31,807 nt of DNA, from NCBI GenBank assembly GCA_964387965.1, contig CAYLXO010000009.1, positions 1 to 31,807 of the forward strand, written 5' to 3'. Below are positions 15,329 to 23,032 of the stretch, one piece after another. Source of the stretch: CAITQP01 sp964387965. GTDB taxonomy: Bacteria; Patescibacteriota; Minisyncoccia; Phycocordibacterales; UBA9973. The stretch's first letter is position 1; the number at the start of each line of letters is the position of its first letter. Below the pieces are notes generated by a model, which saw nothing but the letters and a program-made list of their open reading frames with translations, made no database searches and had not been told where the DNA came from. The position numbers were made by a program, and so were the translations under genes.

Positions 15329-16057
15329 TTATGTTCCTGGAACCGATGATTTTGGTACTGTCGATCCAGTTCCTGTTTTTACACTATTTGTTGTTTGAGT
15401 AGTAGTGCTATCCCCTGTATCTGTTGTAAGTGAAGTGTCAGTTACGTTTGATGCTGTAACCATAAATTCATCAAGATGTTTGATGTAATGCACCAAGTCT
15501 GAATCAACAGTAAAGATAAGATCAAATGTTACCGTACCTGTTACTTCGTCGAGGGTAAGATTTGAAAAAATCGGATCATGAATTTGTTTGTTGTCATTCA
15601 ATCGATCTGATTCAAGCGCGATAGATGTGTAGTCTTTTGCGCGACCTGTCATATGCACTTCCATTTGTGATCCGGGTATTGTCGGCATTGAATAACTAAA
15701 CTTTGTAAATTGAATACTTTTTAGTGTGTCTTTTTCAAGTGCTTTAAATATTGGAGAAACAACAATGTGGTTCTGGAGAAGTTCATTTGTATTTGTAATA
15801 CGTTTATCAAGCGTTTTGAGCTCGGAAATAAAGCCAGGTTCAAAAGCATTCTGTGCCGCCTTAAGTGATGCATCTTTTGACTGAATTTCTTTTGCAAGCG
15901 ATGCACGATAAAAATACATTCCAGCGGCTGACGCAAGAGAACCGAAGAAAAGCAGTGTTGCTAGAAACGACAAAAGAGAAGTATGGCGTTGTGGCGCAAC
16001 ACGCTCTTCTGAAAGCGCTTTCTTTGGTATAAACGATGTTTGGAAATTATTATCCAT
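15329..16057 (-). CDS. pilN: PilN-like alignment protein
   Basis: A 242-residue protein. A cytoplasmic N-terminus of about 28 residues precedes a membrane helix (about 30-50), a coiled coil (52-95) and a globular domain, then a Thr/Ser-rich tail (about 205-242). The pattern LDKRITNTNELLQNHIVVSPIFKALEKDTLKSIQFTKFSY resembles PilN proteins, whose N-terminus contacts PilM. Here pilM is more than 3 kb upstream rather than adjacent. This is the first gene of the block ending with pilC. A promoter and leader hairpin lie just upstream. Confidence 0.8.
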   Translation of the reverse strand: MDNNFQTSFIPKKALSEERVAPQRHTSLLSFLATLLFFGSLASAAGMYFYRASLAKEIQSKDASLKAAQNAFEPGFISELKTLDKRITNTNELLQNHIVVSPIFKALEKDTLKSIQFTKFSYSMPTIPGSQMEVHMTGRAKDYTSIALESDRLNDNKQIHDPIFSNLTLDEVTGTVTFDLIFTVDSDLVHYIKHLDEFMVTASNVTDTSLTTDTGDSTTTQTTNSVKTGTGSTVPKSSVPGT

Positions 16058-16071
16058 GCTTGTTATCGCAA

Positions 16072-16097
16072 GCGAACAAAAAATAACTATTGTTCGC
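16072..16097 (-). promoter_or_regulatory. Hairpin in pil operon leader
   Basis: GCGAACAA pairs with TTGTTCGC around a 10-base AT-rich loop, 15 bases upstream of the pilN ATG in the predicted 5' leader. It could affect mRNA stability or translation. Confidence 0.4.
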
Positions 16098-16111
16098 TAC
16101 CCAATATGCAC

Positions 16112-16139
16112 TGTATAGTATATCACTTCTTGTTTTCAA
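16112..16139 (-). promoter_or_regulatory. Promoter of the pilN-pilC block
   Basis: On the minus strand TTGAAA (16134-16139) and TATACA (16112-16117) are separated by 16 bases. A TATACT overlaps the spacer. The expected start site leaves a leader of about 50 bases that includes the hairpin at 16072-16097. Confidence 0.5.
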
Positions 16140-16161
16140 AACGTACTAGTTTTACCTGTGC

Positions 16162-16199
16162 AAAACAAAACACCGCGCATACACGCGGTGTTTTGTTTT
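16162..16199. terminator. Terminator after the DsbA-like gene
   Basis: AAAACAAAACACCGCG pairs with its complement around a 6-base loop and ends in a T tract in both directions. It abuts the stop codon of the minus-strand gene at 16199. Confidence 0.82.
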
Positions 16200-16945
16200 T
16201 AACGAACAACCTTATCAAGTGCTTTTTCGTATTCTGCAATCAAATGCGCACCGCTAACAACTGATTTACCAATTATTACAGCTGGGGTGCCAGTAATTCC
16301 AAGTCGAAGCGCTTCGTCGTAATCTGCTTTTATCAATGCTTCATATGCCGCTCGATTTGCATCTACATCAGCACTCACTTTCTTTTGATCAACTCCAACA
16401 ATCGCTCGTGTAAGTTCCTCTATGCTTTCTCTATCTCCGAATCCAATTCCCCCTTCGTCGTCTTGCGCTGCATACATTGCTTCACGCCATGCGAAATACT
16501 GTTCAGGGTATAATTTCCAAACTGCTCTTCCAAAGACTGCTGCTTCAGTAGAATCTGGACCCAAGAAAACAAAGTCTTTAAAGACAATTCGCACCTTTCC
16601 TGTTGAAACATATTTTGAAACAATCTCTTGCATTTCAGTCGTCTCAAATTTTTTGCAGAATGGACACTGATAATCACTAAAATATGCAACTGGAGTAGCA
16701 TCAGCCTTTCCAACATACGGCTCTCCTTCGAGTGATACATCTTTAATGTTTATTGATACTTTCTGCTTTCCATCTTGTACGTCATTTCCGACTTGTACTG
16801 GTACACGAGTTGCAAAAATTGCTCCAGCAATAATAAGCCCCGCAACGATAATCGCTGCTGGAACTGAGAGGGTAAATTTTGTATCCTCCTTTTTTTCATG
16901 ATGATGGTGATGCTCTTCTGGCAAGTGGTGGTGTGTATGTTCCAT
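16199..16945 (-). CDS. Membrane-anchored DsbA-like thioredoxin-fold protein
   Basis: A 248-residue protein from the ATG at 16943-16945; a start at 16987 would only add an unlikely 14-residue extension. The first 20 residues are very His-rich (HTHHH...EEHHHHHEKK). One membrane helix (about 27-46) follows, then a DsbA/DsbG-type thioredoxin domain with CPFC at C94-C97 after FSDYQ and a cis-Pro loop GITGTPAVIIG near the end. The active site would face outside. Disulfide formation or isomerisation in exported proteins such as the Cys-containing pilins is a plausible role. The His tail may bind metal, which is inference. Confidence 0.9.
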   Translation of the reverse strand: MEHTHHHLPEEHHHHHEKKEDTKFTLSVPAAIIVAGLIIAGAIFATRVPVQVGNDVQDGKQKVSINIKDVSLEGEPYVGKADATPVAYFSDYQCPFCKKFETTEMQEIVSKYVSTGKVRIVFKDFVFLGPDSTEAAVFGRAVWKLYPEQYFAWREAMYAAQDDEGGIGFGDRESIEELTRAIVGVDQKKVSADVDANRAAYEALIKADYDEALRLGITGTPAVIIGKSVVSGAHLIAEYEKALDKVVR

Positions 16946-16981
16946 AAAACTACTTTTTAAATTTCTAATACCAGTATAGTA

Positions 16982-17015
16982 ACACAAAACCCCTCGCTTG
17001 CGAGGGGTTTTGTGT
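16982..17015. terminator. Bidirectional terminator
   Basis: A 16-bp stem (ACACAAAACCCCTCGC and complement) has a 2-base loop in the sequence. It lies after the stop of the small membrane protein gene at 17035. Confidence 0.8.
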
Positions 17016-17034
17016 CTTAATCATGATGAACTAA

Positions 17035-17424
17035 CTATTGTGTCATTCTGTTTTCAACACCGCTTGTCGAGTTTCGCACACTAGAGCCTAAGTCTGTAGG
17101 ACATGCCTTGTCATCATACGTAAATGAACAGTCGGCTTTAACATGAAAACACCCTCCATTTGCACCTTGGTAATCTCCTGGTTTACAGACTGCTTTTGCT
17201 GGAGATGGTTGTCCCGTCACAAGAGTAATCCCACCAACAGTGACTGAGTTTGCCCCACCTGAAACACCCGGGATTGCAGTAGTTGAAGTTCCCGCGCTAG
17301 AAGATGGACGAAAAACACGACCTTCATTTCCTGAATTCATATTTTTGTAAACAAAGTACCCTGCAACAACCAACACCAAAACGATGATTATAACCTTAAG
17401 AGGATTATTTTCTGGATTGTTCAT
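17035..17424 (-). CDS. Small anchored extracytoplasmic protein, unknown
   Basis: I do not recognise this 129-residue protein. The start at 17424 gives a short polar N-terminus followed by one membrane segment (about 9-27, VIIIVLVLVVAGYFVYK). A Ser/Thr/Gly linker and a small C-terminal part with four cysteines follow (VCKPGDYQGANGGCF and KADCSFTYDDKACP), which could hold two disulfides. A start at 17481 would add 19 residues of poor quality. It lies downstream of the PrsW-like gene on the same strand, 60 bases away, and ends in a strong terminator. The cysteines make it a candidate client of the neighbouring DsbA-like protein. Confidence 0.75.
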   Translation of the reverse strand: MNNPENNPLKVIIIVLVLVVAGYFVYKNMNSGNEGRVFRPSSSAGTSTTAIPGVSGGANSVTVGGITLVTGQPSPAKAVCKPGDYQGANGGCFHVKADCSFTYDDKACPTDLGSSVRNSTSGVENRMTQ

Positions 17425-17484
17425 ATAGAAAAAATTGAACTTATAATACTTAAATGATACAGGAATGCAGAAACTACACAAGCA

Positions 17485-18501
17485 CTACATTTTAAGAGTG
17501 TTGATAATACCTCTAACAGCCTTTGGACTAATCGCTTCAGTTATAAGTGAACCAGTTGTGGCTTCTGCGTCTTTCTTGGGCGCTCCTTGGCTCATGAGAT
17601 ATGCCCGATAAATAAGTCTGAGCTCTTCTACAAGACGTATAAGTTTGCGTGGTGCGCTTTTCCCTTCCGGAAGATGTATCGCTGACTGAATACTCGTCTC
17701 TATAGATTCTTGAATATTATATTCTGTAAGTAACTGCAAAAAATCTCCTTCAATTTGTCTGACAGCTTCTAACCGCTTTTGCTTACGATATTCATCAGTA
17801 CCTCGCGCACGTAAAATTTCAAATATAAACAACAACACAAACGCAACTATCCAAAGTGCACCAAATATTTGCAAAAAATGCACTCCTCCGTCTATACCGA
17901 TATAATAGTTGAATATACTGTGAAGAGTGACCGCGAGCCCAAGCCCGAGAAGTCCATATATAACTTTGCGTGTAACACCTCGGAAATATGCGAATCCAAG
18001 CGTGAGACCTACAGTCATTGAACAGACGAGATGCAACAGTGTTGAACCAAGGTATCGAGTTGTTGTTGAAAGAAAAATTCCAACAGTATCTGCCGTCTGT
18101 AATGGTGATAAGAAATAAAGCGCATTCTCAAATCCTGCGAACCCTACAGCAACCGCCATCATATAAATAGCATAATCCACTGGCTCATCAAGATATGGAC
18201 TGCGAATAGCAACAAGAATAAGGACAAGGAATTTAAGTAGCTCTTCGCTCCCTGCCCAAAGAATATTAAGTGTATTGTCGTCTGCTCCTATTTTTGAAAT
18301 CCAAATTTGAATCGGGAGTACGGCAATAACTGCAAATACTCCTCCGACAAAAGTACGCACGAACAACCCGCCACGCTTTGGGTGCTTGTTGTCCTCGTGG
18401 CGCCAAAAATAAAACCAAATAACTGCCGGCACCATGCCTACAAGAAGTGCCAAAGCGAGAGTATTAGGATCTTGTGCAAACGATAAGTCGATTGATTGCA
18501 T
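17485..18501 (-). CDS. PrsW-family intramembrane protease
   Basis: A 338-residue multi-pass membrane protein of the PrsW/CPBP-like glutamic protease group. The key motifs are EELLK (E86, E87, K90), GFENALYF (F124-E125) and a buried HLVCSM (H157). About eight membrane helices span 13-230. A soluble C-terminal helical region (235-338) carries many charged residues. PrsW of Bacillus cleaves an anti-sigma factor, but no anti-sigma gene is visible here, so the substrate is unknown. The gene is divergent from the secreted-protein gene at 18603. Confidence 0.88.
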   Translation of the reverse strand: MQSIDLSFAQDPNTLALALLVGMVPAVIWFYFWRHEDNKHPKRGGLFVRTFVGGVFAVIAVLPIQIWISKIGADDNTLNILWAGSEELLKFLVLILVAIRSPYLDEPVDYAIYMMAVAVGFAGFENALYFLSPLQTADTVGIFLSTTTRYLGSTLLHLVCSMTVGLTLGFAYFRGVTRKVIYGLLGLGLAVTLHSIFNYYIGIDGGVHFLQIFGALWIVAFVLLFIFEILRARGTDEYRKQKRLEAVRQIEGDFLQLLTEYNIQESIETSIQSAIHLPEGKSAPRKLIRLVEELRLIYRAYLMSQGAPKKDAEATTGSLITEAISPKAVRGIINTLKM

Positions 18502-18557
18502 GTACTACTAGTGTACGGGTTACAAATAAAAGCGCCAGTGGATTTAAAAGTAAAATA

Positions 18558-18586
18558 TTGACTTAACAAGCTTTTTATTGTAAAGT
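18558..18586 (+). promoter_or_regulatory. Promoter of the secreted-protein gene
   Basis: TTGACT (18558-18563), a 17-base spacer, then TAAAGT (18581-18586). The ATG is 16 bases after the -10 box, giving a leader of roughly 10 bases. Confidence 0.55.
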
Positions 18587-18602
18587 TCTGAAAATTCTCT
18601 GT

Positions 18603-19040
18603 ATGAAAAAAATCATGTTCTTGGGGCTAACTATCTTTGCCACCTTTTTCGCTTTCGGACAAAAACCACTTGTCTACAAAACAACCGAGCTAAATAAATA
18701 TGCTCCAAAAGAAAAAACGAATCCTCCGACTACCATCATAAGCAGGAGATTCGATAAAATTGGCCGAGAAATACTGGCTATGAGTTATTATGATGACGAC
18801 ACACTAGATGTATACATCTATGAGTACGACCGGTCAGGAAACCTTATCGGAAATACCTCAATGCTCGTCGCACATGATAAGCGCCGAGAAAAAAAGTACA
18901 GACTTGTTAGGTACGAAAAATCAATACTGGAATACAATGAGATTGACCAGTTACAAAAGAAGCGAACCTATAGGAAAGTAACTAGTGAACAATATCACGA
19001 AGCAATGAATAAATTGCTTGCGTTATTGAAACAACAGTAA
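18603..19040 (+). CDS. Secreted YD-repeat-like small protein
   Basis: A 145-residue protein with a clean signal peptide (MKKIMFLGLTIFATFFAFG|Q). The mature part has a YD/RHS-like pattern (FDKIGREILAMSYYDDDTLDVYIYEYDRSGNLIGN, about 50-84), then a charged helical tail. The function is unknown. It is the only plus-strand gene between 567 and 20436. The signal peptide ending FAFGQ resembles those of Bacteroidota. Foreign origin is therefore suspected, but codon usage was not computed. It has its own promoter and terminator. Confidence 0.78.
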   Translation: MKKIMFLGLTIFATFFAFGQKPLVYKTTELNKYAPKEKTNPPTTIISRRFDKIGREILAMSYYDDDTLDVYIYEYDRSGNLIGNTSMLVAHDKRREKKYRLVRYEKSILEYNEIDQLQKKRTYRKVTSEQYHEAMNKLLALLKQQ

Positions 19041-19055
19041 AAAAGAACCATTACA

Positions 19056-19085
19056 GGAAAACCATTACGGCTGTAATGGTTTTCC
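19056..19085. terminator. Bidirectional terminator between convergent genes
   Basis: GGAAAACCATTAC (19056-19068) and its complement (19073-19085) enclose GGCT. It serves the plus-strand gene ending at 19040 and pilM ending at 19088. A partial copy of the left arm (AACCATTAC) precedes it. Confidence 0.82.
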
Positions 19086-19087
19086 TT

Positions 19088-20215
19088 TTATCCAAGTTGT
19101 CGAAGTGCGAGTCCGAGCGCCACAGCAAACTCTGGACCAGTCTCTTGTAATACTTTTGAGATAAATGCCGGAACTTCTACTTTATCAAATGGATTCCCCA
19201 TCACTACTTCTGTCTTAAATGTATTTTGTGAAAGCTCAAAAAATCCTGGAAGAAGCGCGCCCGCACCGGTGAGAATTATTTTTGAAATTGGCTTTTCATA
19301 TTTACGCTCAAAGTTTGCAATCGTACTCTGGGTTTCTGAAATAATATAATCAGTAGTGAGTTTTGCGATATCAGACGCCTGCTTGTTTACACCAGTTCCA
19401 GTAAGTCCAACATCTCGCTTTAAATCTTCTGCTTTTGCAAACGGAATACCAAGCGACTTTGACATATTACTTGTGATATCAAACGAACCCTTGTTGATGA
19501 TATGAAATGTTTTTACGATTCCATATTCAACGATAGCGAGTTTTGTTTTTGATGCACCAAAGTCTACAAGAAGTACGGCTGAAAGCTCGTGAGTGAATGT
19601 TGAACGAATACTTGAGAATATTTCTATTTCATACGTATCTGCAACAAGCTCAGTTTTGGTTGTGAGATCTTTATACTTTGCGAGTGTATCGTTATGAATT
19701 GCAACAGTAAGCACTTCAGATTTTGCTGGAAGTGTAGATTCTGTTCCTGGTTCTTCATAGTAACTTTCTTGTTGTTTTGGAATAACCCAGTAATCAAGTG
19801 TGACTTCAGACACAGGAACAGGAATGTATTTACGTGCTTCTGTCGGCACAATATCTCGAAGTTCTTTTTCTTCAATCGCTGATGGAAGCTCCAACAAGAA
19901 AATAAGTGATGCGCTTGATGGCACAGAAATGATTGCATTCTTTGTTGAAATAGCACCCTCTTTAAGGGCATCCATAATCGCTTTTGCAAGAACCTCTTGG
20001 TTTAGGTTTGTGATTGCACCAACATCTTGTCCGGCGTATGGACCAAGTGCAAGCGTGCTGTATGTCTGCAAAATAGCTTTTCCTCCTTTTTTCTTTAGCT
20101 CTACGAGCTTAATAGATGAAGTCCCAATATCAACACCAACCACCTGATCAACAGCTGGCTTGGGTACAAGTGATTCCAAATTTAGTTTGGCCATAATATT
20201 ATTCAAAAACGACAT
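19088..20215 (-). CDS. pilM: Type IV pilus actin-like ATPase
   Basis: A 375-residue PilM, the cytoplasmic actin-fold protein that binds the PilN tail. The phosphate-1 motif is VVGVDIGTSSIKLVEL (about 25-40). PTEARKYIPVPVSEVTLDYWVI is diagnostic of PilM. The phosphate-2 motif is LLVDFGASKTKLAIV and the adenosine motif is ILTGAGALLPG. A start at 20194 (MAKLNLES) is an alternative to 20215. It lies 3 kb upstream of pilN with unrelated genes between, so it is transcribed separately. Confidence 0.95.
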   Translation of the reverse strand: MSFLNNIMAKLNLESLVPKPAVDQVVGVDIGTSSIKLVELKKKGGKAILQTYSTLALGPYAGQDVGAITNLNQEVLAKAIMDALKEGAISTKNAIISVPSSASLIFLLELPSAIEEKELRDIVPTEARKYIPVPVSEVTLDYWVIPKQQESYYEEPGTESTLPAKSEVLTVAIHNDTLAKYKDLTTKTELVADTYEIEIFSSIRSTFTHELSAVLLVDFGASKTKLAIVEYGIVKTFHIINKGSFDITSNMSKSLGIPFAKAEDLKRDVGLTGTGVNKQASDIAKLTTDYIISETQSTIANFERKYEKPISKIILTGAGALLPGFFELSQNTFKTEVVMGNPFDKVEVPAFISKVLQETGPEFAVALGLALRQLG

Positions 20216-20271
20216 GGGTCTTGAAAATCAATCTTTACTAGAAAAACGGTCCTATACTGATACTGGTAGTA

Positions 20272-20299
20272 AGTATACCCAATTTATATGAAAGAACAA
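20272..20299 (-). promoter_or_regulatory. Candidate pilM promoter
   Basis: On the minus strand TTGTTC (20294-20299), a 16-base spacer, and TATACT (20272-20277). It leaves a leader of about 50 bases before the pilM ATG. Confidence 0.4.
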
Positions 20300-20312
20300 A
20301 GATAGTATGTGG

Positions 20313-20318
20313 TATACT
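20313..20318 (+). promoter_or_regulatory. Candidate -10 box for the leader RNA
   Basis: TATACT stands 6-7 bases before the start of the proposed leader transcript. The -35 region (GAAAGA) is a poor match. Confidence 0.35.
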
Positions 20319-20319
20319 A

Positions 20320-20408
20320 TTTGTGTCGGTAACCTAGTAACCTTTAGAAGTAAAACATGCTCGGAGGACACTAATATCGGACAAAGAGCTAGCGCAAGCT
20401 AGCTTTTT
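20320..20408 (+). ncRNA. Leader or small RNA upstream of the ATP-grasp gene
   Basis: Between a TATACT box and the ATP-grasp gene lies a non-coding stretch of about 90 bases ending in a hairpin and T run (20387-20408). Two parts are near-repeats (TCGGAGGACA at 20361 and TCGGACA at 20377). Either can pair with TGTC at 20324-20327, so alternative folds are possible. This could be an attenuator, a riboswitch or a small RNA. I do not recognise a known class. Confidence 0.4.
20387..20408 (+). terminator. Intrinsic terminator with GCAA tetraloop
   Basis: AGCTAGC (20387-20393), the loop GCAA, GCTAGCT (20398-20404) and a short T run. It lies 28 bases before the ATP-grasp ATG, so transcription attenuation is possible. 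Confidence 0.65.
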
Positions 20409-20435
20409 GCGTTTTAATACCTACATCACAAAAAA

Positions 20436-21638
20436 ATGACAACAGAGAAAAAAACAAAAATACCCTGTGCAGCTTGCGGAACAAGTCCGGTAAATCATCG
20501 CTTCATGTATGCGACGAGTATTGTCGATATCATTTTTGATAATTCGATCGGCAAGATTTTTGGTGTTATAAAAATTCCTCGAGAAGGACGGCTCGCAAAT
20601 TATGTTGTGATGGGATTTGTAGGATTTTTTCGCTTACTATTTTTGGCCCGCTTTTCTGATGATATCGAAAAAGCAGTAAGCGGTAGATCAAAACTAATTT
20701 GGGAAGAAGCCAAGCGACGTGGAATACGGATGCAACAAATTGTCATGTTCGGTATCTATCTTGAACAGTATCGAGCAAGAATCGGAAACAAATACATTTA
20801 CTTCCAGAGCTTACCAATACCACACCACCTCCCCCAAGGTGGATATGATTGGATAGACGACAAATACAAACTTGCCAATCGTTTGCATACTGCCGAAATT
20901 CCTGCACCAAAAGCAGGAGTTGCGTGGACGTGGTATGGCGCAAAAAAGATTTTTGAAAAACTCGAAAAACCAATCATCATAAAACCACGTACTGGTTCTC
21001 GCGGACGACATACAACAACAAATATCAATACCCTTAGCGAACTCAAAAATGCATGGAAGCTTGGAAAAATGCTTGAACCTGCACTCGTCTTGGAAGAACA
21101 CCTCTTTGGTAGTGTATATCGTGCAACAGTAATAAATAACGAATTGGTGGGGTTTTTCCGTGCCGACCCTCCGCGAATTACTGGAAACGGAACAAGCACA
21201 GTAAAAGATTTGATTGAAATAAAAAACAAAAACCACGGTGAACGAATTGGAAACATAGAAATCAATGCTGACCTGCTTTCCTTTATTGCGCGTGCAGGTT
21301 ATACGCTTGATTCAATCCTAGAAAAAGACAAGACAATTGACCTCTCTGCAAAAACTGGAAGACTGTATGGAGGATATACAAAAGAGATGCTTCCTGAAAT
21401 CCATCCCTCGTTCTTCGAGATTTTTAAGAAAGCCGGCGAAATAGTGGAAGCACCTGTTGTTGGATTTGATCTCATCATCCCTGATCCAACTCGCGACCCA
21501 AGTAGCCAACGTTGGGGAATCATCGAAGCGAATTCGCTCCCCTTTATTGATCTTCATTATTTTGCACTCGAAGGTACTCCTATCAACCTTGCAAAAAATA
21601 TGTGGGACTTATGGGATACACAGAAAAAACCGGCATAG
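20436..21638 (+). CDS. ATP-grasp family ligase, substrate unknown
   Basis: A 400-residue protein. The ATP-grasp core begins near residue 135 (GYDWIDDKYKLANRLHTAEIPAPK). It has the phosphate-binding KPIIIKPRTGSRGRHTT, the LVLEEHLFGSVYRATVINNELVGFFRADPPRITGNG stretch typical of cyanophycin-synthetase/GshF-like enzymes, and an Mg-binding GFDLIIPD...WGIIEANSLPFIDLH. Such enzymes couple a carboxylate to an amine. The N-terminal 130 residues are unusual and include CAAC (C11, C14) without a second pair. The stop codon lies in the loop of the terminator. Peptide or amino-acid ligation is a reasonable guess, but the product is unknown. Confidence 0.87.
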   Translation: MTTEKKTKIPCAACGTSPVNHRFMYATSIVDIIFDNSIGKIFGVIKIPREGRLANYVVMGFVGFFRLLFLARFSDDIEKAVSGRSKLIWEEAKRRGIRMQQIVMFGIYLEQYRARIGNKYIYFQSLPIPHHLPQGGYDWIDDKYKLANRLHTAEIPAPKAGVAWTWYGAKKIFEKLEKPIIIKPRTGSRGRHTTTNINTLSELKNAWKLGKMLEPALVLEEHLFGSVYRATVINNELVGFFRADPPRITGNGTSTVKDLIEIKNKNHGERIGNIEINADLLSFIARAGYTLDSILEKDKTIDLSAKTGRLYGGYTKEMLPEIHPSFFEIFKKAGEIVEAPVVGFDLIIPDPTRDPSSQRWGIIEANSLPFIDLHYFALEGTPINLAKNMWDLWDTQKKPA

Positions 21639-21651
21639 CCGGTTTTTTCTG
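21621..21651. terminator. Bidirectional terminator
   Basis: CAGAAAAAACCGGC pairs with its complement around ATA. It overlaps the ATP-grasp stop and also faces the convergent gene at 21675. Confidence 0.85.
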
Positions 21652-21674
21652 TGGTAGTTATGAATAGAGAAGTT

Positions 21675-22373
21675 TTATTCTTTGTCGTGTTTAAACATGC
21701 CAAGCATTTTGTGTGCAAAGCTTGGCTTTTGCATTTCCTCAATGTTAGAAGCAGTAATTGTTGTTCCATTTACAGTTCCCATTGCGATAATTCGATCGCC
21801 AACTTTGATATCACTCACTGTGATTGTTTTTTGTGAATCGCCGAAACCACTTTGCATTTTTGCTGAACTTGCATCAACAGTATATGTCGTATTGTTTCGG
21901 CCAGTGATTGTAATAGTCGAACCATTTACTGCAGTAACTTTTCCTTCAAACATTGTCCGTGTAAGAAATGTTGGGTCTGCAATCATAGATGCAGTTACTT
22001 GTGTACCATTCACTGTACCACGTGCTGAAACCATATCGCCTACAGCAATATTTGCGATTGTAAGCTGTGTACCGAACATATTTTTTGGAAACTGTGCGTT
22101 AGTAGCGTCGATAGTATATATCGTGCCATTCTTTGCAGTAATAGTTATTGTGTTTCCAGCCACGGCAGTAACTGTTCCTACAACACCATTCTGTCCAGAA
22201 AATGGACGGCCCATCATTTTGCCACCAAACTTTCCAATCTCTTCTCGCGCATGACCTTTTGCTCGCTGTGCTTCTTGCGGATTATTTTCAGCAAGTGCAA
22301 CAGAGGTCATAAGTGCAGTCGAAAGAACAATAAGTCCTGTCGCTGCTAAATGTGTAATCTTTTTTTTCTGCAT
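21675..22373 (-). CDS. Secreted DUF5666 repeat protein
   Basis: A 232-residue exported protein. The signal peptide occupies about 1-28 (ending SVALAEN). Two DUF5666-like beta-barrel repeats follow: GVVGTVTAVAGNTITITAKNGTIYTIDA with IAVGDMVSARGTVNGTQVTAS (about 62-135), and FEGKVTAVNGSTITITGRNNTTYTVDA with IKVGDRIIAMGTVNGTTITAS (about 140-215). The repeats resemble OB-like folds but have no known catalytic residues. The last residues are charged (KMLGMFKHDKE). The function of DUF5666 proteins is not established. It is monocistronic, and its terminator is shared with the ATP-grasp gene. Confidence 0.88.
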   Translation of the reverse strand: MQKKKITHLAATGLIVLSTALMTSVALAENNPQEAQRAKGHAREEIGKFGGKMMGRPFSGQNGVVGTVTAVAGNTITITAKNGTIYTIDATNAQFPKNMFGTQLTIANIAVGDMVSARGTVNGTQVTASMIADPTFLTRTMFEGKVTAVNGSTITITGRNNTTYTVDASSAKMQSGFGDSQKTITVSDIKVGDRIIAMGTVNGTTITASNIEEMQKPSFAHKMLGMFKHDKE

Positions 22374-22396
22374 AATTATATTTTTTACTAAACTAA

Positions 22397-22439
22397 AAAA
22401 CTTCGACTTCGCACACTAGTAGTACGAAGTCGAAGTTTT
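22397..22439. terminator. Terminator after the GNAT gene
   Basis: AAAACTTCGACTTCG (22397-22411) pairs with CGAAGTCGAAGTTTT (22425-22439) around a 13-base loop. It lies between the GNAT stop and the DUF5666 start, both on the minus strand. Confidence 0.82.
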
Positions 22440-22466
22440 CTTTGGTGCGCAAATTTTTTTATGCGA

Positions 22467-22949
22467 CTATTTTTCTATTTTGTAAACCATTTCAGTTACA
22501 TGTGGCTTGAAACCCCACTTTTCATAGAGCCGAATTGCTTTTTCATTGTTTGAAAACAAACGAAGTTCAAGCGTATCAATACCGTTTTCGACAAACCACA
22601 GTTTAAGAAGATTAAACAATTCTGATGCCACTCCATGTGCACGGTGCCCCTCGTCCACAAACATACTTTCTATATATCCGAATTTTTCGTTCTTATACCA
22701 TGGAAGAGATCGCTTGAGCTTACCAACAATATAGGCAACAGGTACCCCTTCGTACTCTGTGATAAATGCTGCACATTCACCAGATTCAAAAACATGAGCA
22801 ACATTGTTGTACACAATGTGTTTATCTTCTATGAGGCGGTCGTTTAAGGTTTTCTCGAAATCTGAAAGTTTTTTGTCGAATTCCTCAAGAATAGTGCGGT
22901 CTTCTGTCGTATTTCGTAAGCGACGCACCGTGTAGTGTTTTTTATCCAT
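22467..22949 (-). CDS. GNAT-family N-acetyltransferase
   Basis: A 160-residue GNAT enzyme, started at the ATG 22947-22949 (MDKKHYTVRRL). An upstream start at 23093 would run through the divergent fumC start. The acetyl-CoA-binding motif A is YIESMFVDEGHRAHGVASELFNLL (about 92-115). It is followed by LELRLFSNNEKAIRLYEKWGFKPHVTEMVYKI, the typical C-terminal motif of this fold. The substrate, a small molecule or a protein N-terminus, cannot be told from sequence. It is divergent from fumC, with 83 bases between the starts. Confidence 0.88.
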   Translation of the reverse strand: MDKKHYTVRRLRNTTEDRTILEEFDKKLSDFEKTLNDRLIEDKHIVYNNVAHVFESGECAAFITEYEGVPVAYIVGKLKRSLPWYKNEKFGYIESMFVDEGHRAHGVASELFNLLKLWFVENGIDTLELRLFSNNEKAIRLYEKWGFKPHVTEMVYKIEK

Positions 22950-22997
22950 ATACAGGCACGTATTATAAGTCCCATCTGCTTTGTTTTCAACCTCTAT

Positions 22998-23025
22998 TTG
23001 AAACAAACCATAAAACAAGTAGAAT
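22998..23025 (+). promoter_or_regulatory. fumC promoter, likely leaderless
   Basis: TTGAAA (22998-23003), a 16-base spacer and TAGAAT (23020-23025). Only 7 bases separate the -10 box from the ATG, so transcription should start at or next to the start codon. Confidence 0.55.
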
Positions 23026-23032
23026 ACGCAAC

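Noticed and set aside
21682..22254. 190-codon open frame opposite the DUF5666 gene
   Set aside because: It is antisense to a gene with a signal peptide and two clear repeats. The long frame is a by-product of repetitive Thr/Val codons.
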